DNA of 64,000 nt from Sceloporus undulatus (GCF_019175285.1 NC_056523.1:180032238-180096237); one strand, 5' to 3'; positions 48,943-60,765 are shown, counted from the first letter of the stretch. Notes: generated by a model not told the origin, from the letters alone. Program-made: numbers and translations.

Positions 48943-50095
48943 CCCTGACGTTCCTTCTTGTGTATAGGGGCTTGTGTGTGTGCTGTGTTTGTATTATCTG
49001 AGTGTACACGTCACATGCACACCATACATAAAAATAGGCTTCCATACAAAGAAATACATATGTGATTGGAAAATAATGCCTGTGTACTACCGACAAAGTT
49101 GCCCAAGTCTGAATGCATCAGCATTGATATATCTGAGTAGAAGTGGTATGTACAATTATGTAGAAACACAATTCTAGGCGGCCTCATGATGGGTACTAGT
49201 CCTTTAGGTGGACCTTTTAAAGACACCAAAAGTAATTTGAGAGTTTTTGTTTCCCATTGAAACCACTCACCCATACTTATGTAAACACACATTTGTCTCA
49301 CTGATACCAGTATTTAAACTGGTGAGATGATTGCAACAATACAAGTAGGTCCAAATCCTGTTTACCAGAGGCAAAAGTGGGAGGGGACATACCACCATCA
49401 ACAACTCTCCTCTTTTGCTTTCTTCAAAAAGTACTGTCTGCTGTCTCAATCAAGGCTATTTACTTTGGCTCCAAGAGCAAAACATAAACACTGACCAGAT
49501 GTATGAACAGAACAAGAGGACGTGCTGGTGCACCAGGGGCCTCTCAATGTACCCCAGAGGATGATGGCTACTCAGAAGAAAGGTTATTCCTCACCCCAAC
49601 ATTTTTAATCTCCCAGAGCTACAAAAGAGAGCTCAAGTCCCATTCCTAATTCCAACTAGCGCACACTCACTGAATCCATTTCTGAATGCTAATCCCACAT
49701 TTATGTAAATCTCATTGACTCAATGGGTTTTTCATTCCAGTTGGGATTAGCTGTTGCAGAGGTGAGAATTTTACAGCCCTCCAGATGTTTTGGATTACAG
49801 CTCTCATGATCCTTTGATCCCTTTGCTAGAGGCTGTGTAAGTCTCGCCCTTGAGCTGTTGAATTTCAGTGCTTATTTAGACAGTGAAAATAATCCAGGTA
49901 GAATTTGGGCTGAATCTTTGTTGTTCACATGCATTTTGAATGCATCCGATAACGCTGGTTGTGGAGGGGTTGTGACTTAATGTTGAGCAAAGCAGTTTTG
50001 TAGGAGTGGAGTTAGCCTTCCCATGCATTTTCTGCTGTTTTCTTCACATGTGGACATGACCTACAAAGTTATTAGATCTGGGTTTGGGCTAACTC
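48943..50095. other. Intergenic stretch with element scraps
   Basis: A hAT-like scrap (CCCTCCAGATGTTTTGGATT, 49777) is followed at 49868-50060 by the left end of the element family seen at 2373-3056 (TTGTTGTTCACATGCATTTT). No gene is recognised. Confidence 0.45.
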
Positions 50096-52189
50096 TTAAG
50101 ATACTTTGTGGCCTGACTGGCAATGCAGTACGGGGCATTCTCCACCGAACCAATTCAAGGGGCCTAGTATCCAAAGACAGTCAGGTCCTTTGAGCAAGCC
50201 AGTCAAGTCCTCTTCCCATCTCTGAAAGTGAAAAATACAACAGTAACTTTGTGTTAAATTACTAAGTTTTTTTACTCTTACCACAAATCTGCTGCCTGCT
50301 GTGACTGCCTTACTTGCCTTAATGGTAAGACTGGTCCCACTGGGAAAAGAAAAGAAAGGAACAAGAAAGATATTGCTCACACTCTCACTTGCATCCAGCT
50401 AGTGACACTCTGGGGAGAGAGTATTTTGGTCAGGCTAATGATACAGATGGAACTCTCTTTAAGTCAGTAGGCACAAATATGGTGCTAATCCCTGACACAG
50501 TGGTGAGAAAAACCACTGCTAATCCCCAGCAGTGCTGTAGGGAAGCACTGCTGTACATACATTGGTTGTGCTTTTACCAAGATTGTACAGATATTCTGTT
50601 TCAGACACACGGAGTCATTTTTTCTTTCTTTCCAGTGGTTTCTAACAGTCCTCTACTAATGTTACACTCCCCATCCCTAGCATTAAATTAATGCAAGCAT
50701 TTAGTCCACCTCAGTGGACTATTGCAAGGTTGTCTATTGCTAGTACTAGTAGTAACACTATACTAAAACTACTAAATACGATACTAAAATTACTATTACC
50801 AGTAGTCTGTGATGATCAGTCTGTGTGAGGGGGAAATACTCAGTCCCCACCATCCTGCTATTTCTTGGAAGGCATCACTGATCCTTTCTTTCTCCCAGCA
50901 CCAAAAGAGTTTTGTTGCTGGAGAGCAGGAAGCCACAAAAGACAGAGGTCCTAAACTAACAAAATGCTAGCTCCTTCCTGAGCTGGTGAAAATGTTTAGT
51001 GGACTGAGTTGTATTCTTAACTACCACTCCGCCAGCAGCAATATCAAGTGCTTCTTCATGCTACTCCTTTGGTGAAAGCTTCCTAGTTGCAGCACAGCTA
51101 TCCCATTTCTCTTTTTTAAACCTCTCCCTATTTGTGGATTAAGGTGAAATGTGTGGATTATTTCATCTGATTTATTTGGATCATTTAATCAAGTCTACTT
51201 GCTTCTGGCCAGAAGATGAATACAGAGCAGAGTAGAAGGTGAGCCCTGGCATCATAATGACCGTGAGGGAAGGAGGAAGCTTAATAAGTCAATATTAATA
51301 GACACACAGCCACACACACACACACCCTGGAGAGTCTTTGTAAACTGTAGCATCACATCAATTAAACCTTGAAAATTGTAGCAAGTTGTTGATCTACTTT
51401 GCACATAACCCTTTCTACTTGCCCAGAACTGAGTCTGCCAAAGCTGCAGAATTTGTACTCATGTTTCTCCCCACAGAGATGATCCTTGAAAATTGTATAT
51501 ATCCAGGGCCAGGCAACACAAGATATGGCAACCCTAGACACAGTAGTGTCTCCCACCCATTGCCTACCTTTTCCACTGTTTGATAGAACAAACAAGGCAT
51601 TTCGTTTCCTCCCCCTCCTGCAGCATTGAGGAGTGAAGGATCAAAGAAAAGGCCCAGGAAAGAAGTATCTGCCATGGTTGCATGGGTGTTCTCTGTTTTC
51701 TGCTATGAAGATGAGCAGGACTTCCAGGGTGGAACCCAGCAACTCCATTGCCAGAATGGGATTCACACATATAGATAGAGTGCAGATTCTCATCTGCACT
51801 TGGTAGTGTTTGACGGTTACCTAAAGATTATAGTGATTCTTGTTCCATTGAGTAGTGTAAGTGATCAGTTCTAAAACACAAGTACTGATTGTGACACTCC
51901 CCACAGACACTCCCCATGGACAGGAAAAACAGGAAACTCTATGAATCTATATTACAAACCACTTGCAGCAGTTTTCATCTCCACTGGAAACAGGCCTTTT
52001 ATGAAGCTAATGGGTCCTGACTGCTCTGACAAGACTGCACTCTGTGCAAATATTTTGCATTATTCTTGGGACGTGGCTTACAATACATTGTTTTCTGAAA
52101 AAAACCTATTCCTGCCTCCCCTGCCTCCCTGTAGCTACTGTGTGGACTGCAGCCAAACTCAGAAGAAACAGCAAAACCTGATAGTACAT
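50096..52189. other. Repeat-poor intergenic stretch
   Basis: Over 2 kb show no recognised repeat and no exon with family resemblance, although short open frames exist. A CA run lies at 51313-51324. Confidence 0.4.
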
Positions 52190-52405
52190 TTGTCTTTGCT
52201 AATCTATTCATTAGAAAAGACTATAATGCTCCATAAAGTAGAAGGCAATAGAAAAAGAGGAAGACATTACAAATTGATTGACTCAGTAAAGCAAACCATG
52301 GCCCGGAGCATGAAGGACCTGAGCAGGGCTGCTGATCACCGAGCCTCTTGGAGGTTTTTAATATACAGGGGTACCAAAAGTCAATTTGATAGCAATAATG
52401 ATAAT
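52190..52405 (+). mobile_element. BovB (RTE) LINE 3' fragment, sense
   Basis: The + strand encodes LEKTIMLHKVEGNRKRGRHY followed by KLIDSVKQTMARSMKDLSRA and ADHRASWRFLI, the BovB C-terminal tail. Its open frame is fused to unrelated upstream sequence. Confidence 0.85.
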
Positions 52406-52442
52406 ATTAAATAATCCCAGTGTTCCCGGCTCCACTAAGGCA

Positions 52443-52807
52443 CTTATATTTCCCAACTGTCCTGTTTTGACAGGGACCCCTCAGATTAATACTCTATCAT
52501 CCCAGTTTTTCAGGTTTTTAAAAATTTCTTCTCCCATTTCTCACCTTTATCCTCAAACTTATCTCAACTGGCGTGCTCTGAGTTCCAAATGCAAATGTAT
52601 TTTTCTCTCAATTAACTCAGCAGGCGGAAGAGTAGAAGGGAGGATGGCAGCTTGATGTTCCCAGCAGAATCAGGCAAAAGCAAACTGCTGTGCCCTTTCC
52701 TAGCTTGTGTTTGCTTCCTTATTAATAACATTTGCCATTTTAACTATACTTTGATGCTGGCTGGCCATGCATCTCCAGTTTTCATTTCTGAAATGTTGGA
52801 GGGTATG
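52443..52807 (+). mobile_element. CATACCCTCCAAC-family element
   Basis: It runs from TATATTTCCCAACTGTCC to GAAATGTTGGAGGGTATG with AATTAACTCAGCAGGCGG inside, parallel to the copy at 57973. Confidence 0.75.
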
Positions 52808-52821
52808 AAAACACTGGTCCA

Positions 52822-52935
52822 TGTGTGTGTTGTGTGCCTTTGTCATTTCCGACTTATGGCAACCCTAAGGTGAACCTATTGCAGGGTTTTCTTGGCAGGT
52901 TTATTCAGAGGGGGTTTGCCATTGCCACTGGGATT
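52822..52935 (-). repeat. tRNA-derived SINE, 3' half
   Basis: TTTCCGACTTATGGCAACCC, TTTTCTTGGCAGGTTTATTC and GAGGGGGTTTGCCATTGCC mark the family. The head is missing. Confidence 0.8.
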
Positions 52936-53526
52936 GTTTTCCAAGGTATCTCCACATTGTCTGCCAACCATGTATCCTGCTTCTCCCACTAGTTTATGCT
53001 GTTTTGATATTTTCATCCTTGATCTGAAAGATGTGTCTCTGGGAAGGGGACAGAGAAGACCAGCACAATCCAATCATTCTGCAGTAGAGGGATGGCACCT
53101 GTTGTCTCCACCTGTTCCCTGAAATCTGCAACTGCACTCAGACCTCTGGGAAGAGAAGAAAGGCAACACTCACTATTATTAGTGACCCACCGCCTCCTAC
53201 AACCCTTCCCCTTCCTCCCTCCCTCCCTCCCCGTAACAAAGCCATACAAGCCGGAGGCAAAATCCAATTGCGTTGAACAAATCCAATTTGCAGTAGCAGC
53301 TAATAGAGTTTGTTGCTGGTTTAAGCGATGGCAGCATCAAAAACGCTCTGGAAAGCATCCAGGCCTGAGGCCAAGCAGAGAAAGAGAGAAAGCAAGGAGC
53401 TGGATACTGAGCCAGATCTCCAAGCCTGGGCCCAACCAAGCCTAGCTTAGCTTAGTTTAGCTTAGCATCATCTTTAGTGGTCTATGGTTTCCCTCCATTT
53501 AAAACACAGCGGGCCCTTAAAATTTC
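52936..53526. other. Intergenic stretch with a short tandem repeat
   Basis: A (CCTCC)-rich tract at 53210-53232 and a (TTAGC)n run at 53438-53467 are the only signals. Confidence 0.4.
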
Positions 53527-53589
53527 ACTGCTTAGGTGTTGTGGCATATGAAGCAGGACATCCTCCAAGCACTACTCCCCAACCCCTGA
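53527..53589. repeat. Left arm of a 63-bp perfect inverted repeat
   Basis: The sequence starting ACTGCTTAGGTGTTGTGGCA is identical to the inverse of 54050-54112. With one mismatch the match extends through another 9 bp (71 of 72). Confidence 0.95.
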
Positions 53590-53691
53590 CAGGAAAAAGA
53601 CAACAATATCACAGTTGATAACAATGTGCTGCTTTTTCTTGACATCCCAAATCTGCTGCCTGAGTCAGCTGTGCCTCCCTCTGCCTAACAG

Positions 53692-53844
53692 CAGGGACGT
53701 AGCCAGGATTTTAGGAAGGGAGGGTCCAGACTAAGTGCCACCATTATAATGGGGCTTGGGCGCAGCAGCATGCACCATTCATTTTTCTAATGGAAAGGGG
53801 AGTCCGGACCCTAAGAACCCACCCACTCCTTGGCTACATCCCTG
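53692..53844. mobile_element. hAT-like short element with target duplication
   Basis: CAGGGACGTAGCCAGG at the left and CTTGGCTACATCCCTG at the right. A perfect 7-bp direct repeat CTAACAG flanks it (53685-53691 and 53845-53851), likely the remnant of an 8-bp duplication. Confidence 0.85.
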
Positions 53845-53987
53845 CTAACAGGAGGACCAATCTTGTCTTCCTCCACACACACTGCTATGGTAGGTAGCTA
53901 CAACTGTGCTAAGAATTGCTAGGAAGATGAAATCATAACTCTCCTGGGAAACATTCTTCTTTTGGGGTCTGTTTGTGTGTGTCCTTA

Positions 53988-54040
53988 CAGTCATCTCTCC
54001 TTATCCAAGGATTCAAGCATCCATGGCTTGACTATATATA
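53988..54040 (+). mobile_element. Tigger-like left-end fragment
   Basis: CAGTCATCTCTCCTTATCCA after TA, then GATTCAAGCATCCATGGC. Only the first 50 bp remain. Confidence 0.6.
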
Positions 54041-54049
54041 TTTTTCCTA

Positions 54050-54112
54050 TCAGGGGTTGGGGAGTAGTGCTTGGAGGATGTCCTGCTTCATATGCCACAA
54101 CACCTAAGCAGT
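54050..54112. repeat. Right arm of a 63-bp perfect inverted repeat
   Basis: The inverse of 53527-53589, with 460 bp between the arms. Its last four bases overlap the first four of the hAT-like element at 54109. Confidence 0.95.
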
Positions 54113-54652
54113 AGCATCAATAGGGGGGTGCAGGGGGTAGGACCACACCAAGTGAAACTTTAAGATTATATCACTGCTCCTTGGGCAAAAATGGGCTGTG
54201 GTGTTTGCCTGTGTCCCTTTAAAATGCTGAAGAGATCATGTGAGTGGGACAAGGCTTGCTGGGAAGAGAAAGAAGAGGCCCCAGGTTTCTTTTAAATTAA
54301 AATTTTAAAATTTTAAAATTTTATTTTTAAAAATATTTTATTTTTTCTTTAAAAACATATTTTACCAAATTTTCACCTTAACCACATGAAACTATGTATA
54401 TGTAAATTACAATATCATAGGCTGTGCATATGATATTGTAATTTAAAGGTATAATTTTAATTTTGCTAGTTTATGTCACAACTATTACCATTCAGTGATA
54501 TACTGGACTTACAATTTATGAGTAACATCAGTACAAAAACATTACTAAGGATTTTGTCTGGTGTGGTATAGAAAAAGGTCAGTTGTGTGTGTGGGGGGGG
54601 ATGACACCATGAGTTACTGCACCAGGTGTCACCAATCCTAGTGACTCCACTG
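54109..54652. mobile_element. hAT-like element, CAGTRGCATCA ends
   Basis: CAGTAGCATCAATAGG at the left and CCTAGTGACTCCACTG at the right. The flanks CACCTAAG (54101-54108) and CAACTGAG (54653-54660) agree at 6 of 8. The centre is A/T-rich (AAATTTTAAAATTT). Confidence 0.75.
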
Positions 54653-55439
54653 CAACTGAGCCAATTTTGGGTACATCTTGACTTGAAATGGGAAGCGGGT
54701 CATTTGTAGTTTGGCTTCAGGCAGCAAATCTTGGAGAAACCTTGTATGGAGAAATCAAGTGTCAGTTCACACTGAAAGCATGAACTCTCAGTGCAAATGG
54801 AAGCATCTCTGTCTAAGTCATTGCTTGGATTTTCTTCCATTCAATCAGAAATAGAACTTATAAAATTACCTTTTTTTTTCCTTTTGGACTACAGCTTCTT
54901 GACACCACCATCTCCCAGCCAGCCAGCATGGCCGCTGTGATCCAAATAAGTAGCTTTTTAAAGTTCTGATTCAGAAAATACGCCCAGAGCAGATAGACAA
55001 GCTCCTCTGAGGGCAGGTAAACAATAATTCTGTTACACATTCTGAAGGTAAGCTATCCTATCTACTAATAATCCAACAAAATGCATTTTCAGGGTGTCTT
55101 GTGGTTTTGTGCTCTGTAGCCAAAACAGTGCCATCTGTGTAAGAGAGAGAGATGACAGCATGCATACAGAACCCTGTGGTTCACAGAAGTACAACGATGC
55201 TTCAGGAAAATGTATATAAATAGGTGGGGAACCTAAATTAGCTCAGCATGCTTAGTGGCCAAGCAGCTGGGGCCACGGGGTGAGAATGTGAGATAAAATT
55301 GGATGGGCAGGGCAAGGAATGGAATGGAGTCCCCCAGAAGAAGAAATGTGTGACTTGTTTGGAGGCTGTTTTTCAGGTGAGCAGGGGGTCTCAACACTGG
55401 CAGGCAGGTCATTAAAAATGTTACATACTTACATATGTG
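54653..55439. other. Intergenic stretch with nothing recognised
   Basis: No repeat boundary or exon is recognised. Confidence 0.35.
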
Positions 55440-56560
55440 CTTTTGTTGTTCACTGTCCTCACATTGACCTCGACTCATGGGAACCCTATGGATGAGACAT
55501 CTCCAAGGTCCCCTGTCCTCCACTTCTCTGCTCAGGTCTTGCAGGCTCCGGCCCATGGTCTCCCTGATTGAGTCTAATCATCAGGCATGTGGTCTTCCTC
55601 TCTTTCTAGTGCCCTCTACCTTTCCCAGCATCATTGACTTTTCTAATGAATCATGCCTTCTTATGATGTAGCCAAAGTATAGCAGTCTCAGTTTAGTCAT
55701 TTTGGCTTCCAGGGAAAGTTCAGGCTTGATCTGTTCTAAAACCCATTTATTTGTCTTCTTGGCCATCCAAGCTATTCTCAGTGCTGTCCTCCAGGACCAC
55801 ATCCCAAATTAGTTGATTTTCTTTCTATCGGCTTTCTTCACTCTCGCATCCGTATGTTGTGATGGGGAATACAATGGCTTGAACAATTGTCACTTTAGTA
55901 TTCAGAGTTATATCTTTGCACTTTGGGACTTTGTCCAGTTCTTTCATAGCTGCCCTATCGTCCTAGTCTTCTTCTGATTTCTTGACTGCAGTCTTCATTC
56001 AGGTCAATATTTGATCCAAGGTATGGGAACTATTTCAATTTCTTGTTAATAGGATGAATTATTGTAGATCTTCTGTGGACATTATTTTTGTTTTCTTAAT
56101 GTTAGGATTAAGCCTACCTTGGGTCTTTCTTCCTTGATCTTCTTCTTCAGTAATTGCTCCAGGTCCTTGTTGGTTTCTGCTAGTAGTGTTGTGTCATCTG
56201 CATATTTTAGGCTGTTAATGTTCCTTCCCCTGATCTTCATTCCTCTTGCCTTCTCTGTGTGTGATATTTCCTGTATACAGATTAAATAAATAGGGTGATA
56301 GTATGCAGCACTGCCTGACCCTTTTGTCAATTGAGAACCATCCAGTTTCTCCATTTTATCTTCTAAAGGCATCCTCTTGTGCTGAATACAGGTTATGCAT
56401 CAGGACAATCAGATGTAGTGGTACTCCCATTTCTTCCATAGTTTTTTATGGTCTATGTAGTTGAAGGTTTTGCTGTATTCAGTAAAGCACATGTAGATTT
56501 TCTTCTGGGATTCTATTAAGCATCATCTGTTAGCAAAGTGATCCCTAGTGGCTCTTCTGT
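55440..56560 (-). mobile_element. BovB (RTE) LINE, longest copy, with YADD motif
   Basis: The - strand encodes GMKIRGRNINSLKYADDTTL then LAETNKDLEQLL; YADD, the reverse-transcriptase active site, is at 56204-56193. Further on it reads ALRIAWMAKKTNKWVLEQIK and [20 protein letters not shown], then MLGKVEGTRKRGRPHA. The copy is 5'-truncated and its open segments lie in different frames, so it cannot move by itself. Confidence 0.88.
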
Positions 56561-56604
56561 ATTTTTACAAAATATGAAAAGAACAAAATATTAATACTAA
56601 TGTT

Positions 56605-56665
56605 TGTGCATATATGCCTTCAAGTCACCTGTTGATTTATGGCACCCCTTTAATTTCGTAAGAAC

Positions 56666-56710
<45 letters not shown>

Positions 56711-56715
56711 ATGGT
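56605..56715 (-). repeat. SINE tail fragment and (ATG)n run
   Basis: ATGCCTTCAAGTCACCTGTT and GATTTATGGCACCCC are an inverse SINE tail. A run of about 15 GAT/ATG units follows at 56666-56711. Confidence 0.7.
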
Positions 56716-57098
56716 GCTGCATCATTTCAGAGGGGCTCAGATCCCCCTTGTCTCCAGCCTAGCCCTCTCTGTTCTGGGATCTACAGACTAGCCACATCCC
56801 TGATGGGGATACAAGTCCATTTGCTCTGCTGTCAGATGTGCAATCTGTTTAGTTCAGGAGACAGAAACTCTGAGAAACACCATTTGCATTGCAGCTTCAA
56901 CAATTCCACTTCCTCTTCTATCACCCCCTGTTCAGTTTGTTAAAATAAATAAAAATAAAGCCTAATCCTAAAGCAGCACAGGTAAGTCAGGAAAACAGAG
57001 AGACCAAGGAAAGATGTAACATGCGTTGAATCCTCTACCAGTGCTGCCCAACCATTCAAACAAGAAGCCCATTCCCCAGGCTGCAACCTAGCAACCTG
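56716..57098. other. Intergenic stretch with nothing recognised
   Basis: A short AATAAATAAAAATAAAG stretch at 56944 is the only low-complexity signal. Confidence 0.35.
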
Positions 57099-57208
57099 AT
57101 GAGGAACAGCATGGCAATGGCAACCCCTCTCTGAACAAATCTTGCCAAGAAAACCCTGTGATAGGGCTGTCTAGGCCGAAATGACTTGCAGGCACACAGC
57201 AACAAACA
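57099..57208 (+). repeat. tRNA-derived SINE, 3' part
   Basis: CTCTGAACAAATCTTGCCAA, GAAAACCCTGTGATAGGG and GAAATGACTTGCAGGCAC are the family body and tail. Confidence 0.8.
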
Positions 57209-57532
57209 AATTGTAAATGATCAGCTGAAAGACTCTAGAGACCCATGCTGGTCTACTTCTTCACTGGATTCTGTAATCTTACCTCCTCATTTGTTTTTCA
57301 CACAGTCCAGTTCACCAAAGGGCTATAATATGTATATTTATTTGCTGCAGCCTCCTAAACAATGTTATATTGCCAATTAAGATAAACATTGTTAACAGCT
57401 ACATTTCCTGGAGCAATGCTGCAAAAAACTTTCCCATCCAATCTGCAAGCTGATTTAAAAAGAAGCTGTAGAAACACACAAGCTGTTACATCCAAGCAGA
57501 GCTCCTCATAATCTTTAGCTTTGTTGCAATAC

Positions 57533-57785
57533 TTTTTGTTGTTGTGTGTTTTCAAGGTGTTTCTGACATATGGCGACCCTAATCCTATCATGGGTTTTTC
57601 TTGGCAAGATTTGTTCATAGGGTTGGGATTTTGTTTTGGTTTTTTTTTTTTTCCTTTGTCTTCTTCTGAGGCTGAGAGAATGAGACCTGCTCAAATGGGT
57701 TTCCATGGCCAAGTATGGATTTGAACCCTGGTCTCCAGACCCGTAGTCCAATGCTCAAATGATTACACTGTCCTGGCTCTCTGTA
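57533..57785 (-). repeat. tRNA-derived SINE, nearly full length
   Basis: It runs from TTTTCAAGGTGTTTCTGACA to GTAGTCCAATGCTCAAATG, including TTGAACCCTGGTCTCCAGAC (inverse B box). Confidence 0.88.
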
Positions 57786-57972
57786 ATACTTTTAGCTCCT
57801 TGCAATCCTTTAGTTTCACATAAGCAGGAGAAAAGTCTTTGCAACAGGCAGGTGGGAAAAATTGATTGAGATCAGGATTTAGAGAGCTGACAAATGTATT
57901 TTCTCTAGCCATAAAACATGACAGCATTAATATAGACATCTTAATGTGCTTCTCTGTACCTCTTTATTTGAG

Positions 57973-58304
57973 CATACCCTCCAACTGTCCCAATTTGGCA
58001 CAACCCAGATTAATCCTCTGTGATTAATCTCCTTTTTCAGATGCTTTTAAAAGGTCCCTGTTTCTTTCTCCTCCTACCACTTTTCACCTTTGGTCCTCGG
58101 TTTACTTCAGCTGCAGCAAACTGAGATCAACATGAAGGGGAGGAGAAGAATCTTGCCCTTTCCGTACTCAGGCAAAAGGAAACTGCTGCAGCATCTCCTA
58201 GTTTGTCTGCTCTTCTTCATTAATAATTTTGTCATCTTGACCCTAATCTGATGTTGCTTGGCCACATCTGTTCAGTTTTCATTTGTGAAACGTTAGAGGG
58301 TATG
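57973..58304 (+). mobile_element. CATACCCTCCAAC-family element, complete reference copy
   Basis: CATACCCTCCAAC at the left and GTTAGAGGGTATG at the right are inverse termini (12 of 13). It is 332 bp and non-coding. The flanks TATTTGAG and TTGGGGAG agree at only 4 of 8, so the superfamily stays open. Confidence 0.8.
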
Positions 58305-59794
58305 TTGGGGAGATGTGCAAACAACAATTCTCCAAATATTGCAACTTCCATCTTTCCTCACCACTGTCTACACATTCAAGTGCTGATGGGAGTTGCAGTT
58401 CAACCATATTTAGCAGGCCGCAGCTTGCTGTAAGACATGAGTATTCAATGTTGAGTTGACATGTTTTGAATCACGTCTCAAACAATCCCTTACAATTGCT
58501 CAGGCTGGCTGAATGTCCATGAACTGAAAGTCCTGAACTTCAGGAAAACCAGATGTCATCTAGCCTAATATGAAGCAGGATGTTGGATTTTACACAATTA
58601 TTTTAAAAAAACTAAATGCTAGGCCAGCTGCTAGAGTTTTTCTTGTGCCAAGATATTGCATGTGTGCATAGTTTTCCTGGTACAAGGTTGTCTTCACCAA
58701 AGAAAAGAAAATACTGTACTCCAATGCAAGGCTATGAAGTAGACATGCCGAACATTGAACTCCTCTATTTTTCTACTGTCTAACTCTGGCTCCTTCGTAA
58801 ACAACAAATTACATTAATTAGTAATAACAAATCTACTGTACTAAAATGTTGGCACAAGGCATTCCATCACCACGATGTGAATCATTAAGCTACTTTGACT
58901 AACAGACATAAAATATATTTATTTTATTAAAATTTCTGAACAAGAAAATTTTTCCAAGTGCCAATGAAACTAAGTACACCACATAGTAGACATTTAATAT
59001 TACTGTACAAGTTTTTATTCTGAAGCTAGTCAGAGACTGTACATTTCTACTGCTCTGATTCTGACTCCACAGCCCTGGAGGGTACGAATATGCTTCCACC
59101 CCCAAAGACAGTAAAAAGCAGTCTATCTTCTCTTGAGACTGTCAGCAGAAGATTATATCTCTACAACAGCCTTCCCTGTCTTGTTGCCTCCATGAATGTG
59201 TAAGACTAAAAGCCCCATCATCCCTAGCCAGCACAACCACCAAGAGATTGTAAGATCGCATCCATCCTCCGCCTCTTTCCATGAGTGTGGCATAGTACCT
59301 TGGAAAGCAGCAGGCAAAAGGGAAAACTAATACCAAAAGTGCACAGTCAAAGCCAGTGGCAGGAGAAGGAAACTCAACAGGAACAGTTGGAATTTAAAGC
59401 TGGAACCATTTCAATGAGAAATAAGGCACCACTTGTTACCAGCAGCAGCAATTAATCATTCGGACAAGCTGCCAAGGGATTTCAGGAAGGGGTTGAAAAT
59501 AGAGTTCCCCATAACTTGCAGCTCTCTGGTGAATTATGAACTCCCTCCATAAAGCCAGCCTGAAATGGAGTAACTTGATTCAGTAATAAACAGAAGGCAT
59601 TAGAAGGCTTGCAGCAGCAAGACAGGGAAACTAGATATCAAGAGAATTATTTGGCATTTAACTATTAATCCAAAAGCAGATGAAGAGAGAGAACAATGGT
59701 CTGGAAATGTGTTGACAGTCCTCCCTTCTCTTGCATTTTATTATTCCAGCTTTTATATATAGTTTAAAAGTCAACTTTGCAAAACTTCTGTCAA
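58305..59794. other. Repeat-poor intergenic stretch
   Basis: A short foldback scrap (TGATGGGAGTTGCAGTTCAA, 58384) is seen. Otherwise nothing is recognised over 1.4 kb. Confidence 0.4.
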
Positions 59795-59975
59795 CATATC
59801 CAATGGCAGAGCACGTACTTTACATGCCAAAGGTGCCAGTTTCAATCCTACCATCTCCACAAAGGACTGGGTAAGACCACTCCCAGAAACCCTGGAAGGA
59901 CACTGCCAGTCAGTGCTGACAGCACTAGACTGGATGGACCTGTGGTCAGATACAGTATAACATAACCCTCTGTTT
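59795..59975 (+). repeat. tRNA-derived SINE (third type)
   Basis: ATGGCAGAGCACGTACTTTA (A-box region), AGTTTCAATCC (B box), GCCAGTCAGTGCTGACAGCA and CTGGATGGACCTGTGGTCAG give the standard order of this sauropsid SINE. It is not a working tRNA gene. Confidence 0.75.
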
Positions 59976-60590
59976 GCAGCAGGGTGGGGAACTACACACA
60001 AAGTATTAACAGCTGCCAGGGTAATGAGGCATTCTGGTCTTTAAAACAACTCAATCTGAGTCCCACCACCCCCATCCTATTCATCAAGTGCAACCTCACT
60101 TCTTCTGTTATCCAAATTCTCCTGGAAACATACTTTGCTAGAAAGTTAGAAAATGGAAAGAGCCCTCTCTCGCAACGTATAGGCTGGAATTCAATAAGGA
60201 ACCTGTGTCTTCATAAGTGGATTTATATCCACAAGAAACAGAATTAAGGTTCCACAATGTCCATATTCAGCAAAGTGACCAGAGCAATGGCACCAATGGA
60301 CAGTGGGAGTACTGACGTGCATTGGGACTCTATTATACATCTTTGTTATTCAGCTAACAGGGTTTCCTAGCCCTTCTGCTATGTAGATAAATCTACATAA
60401 ACTTGTGTAGACTGTGATAGAGAATTCTGACTGGAATTGCAACCTGCCTTTAGGGAGTGCCATACTTGCACACAAATGCATGTACAGTGCATGTCTAACA
60501 ATGGCTCTTGTCATTACCCACAGGCTATCCCCATTTAGAGCTTGCTTTCCAGGTAAAGATACTTCCCTAAAGGACTGAAGCGAGAGCAAT
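59976..60590. other. Intergenic stretch with nothing recognised
   Basis: No repeat boundary or exon is recognised. Confidence 0.35.
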
Positions 60591-60765
60591 AGTCCACTGC
60601 CCTCAAGTCAACTTCAACTCATAGCAATCCCATGAATGAGACACCTCCAAGATTTTCTGTCCTCTACTTCTCTGCTCAGACCCTGCAGGTTTAGGCCTGT
60701 GGTCTCTTTGATTGAGTCTAGCCATCTGTTTGTGTTCCGTCTCTTGTTGTTTCAGATTGTATCAT
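60591..60765 (-). mobile_element. BovB (RTE) LINE fragment
   Basis: CAACTCATAGCAATCCCATG, GAGACACCTCCAAGATTTTC and TCTGCTCAGACCCTGCAGG match the inverse of the BovB 3' region. Confidence 0.75.
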
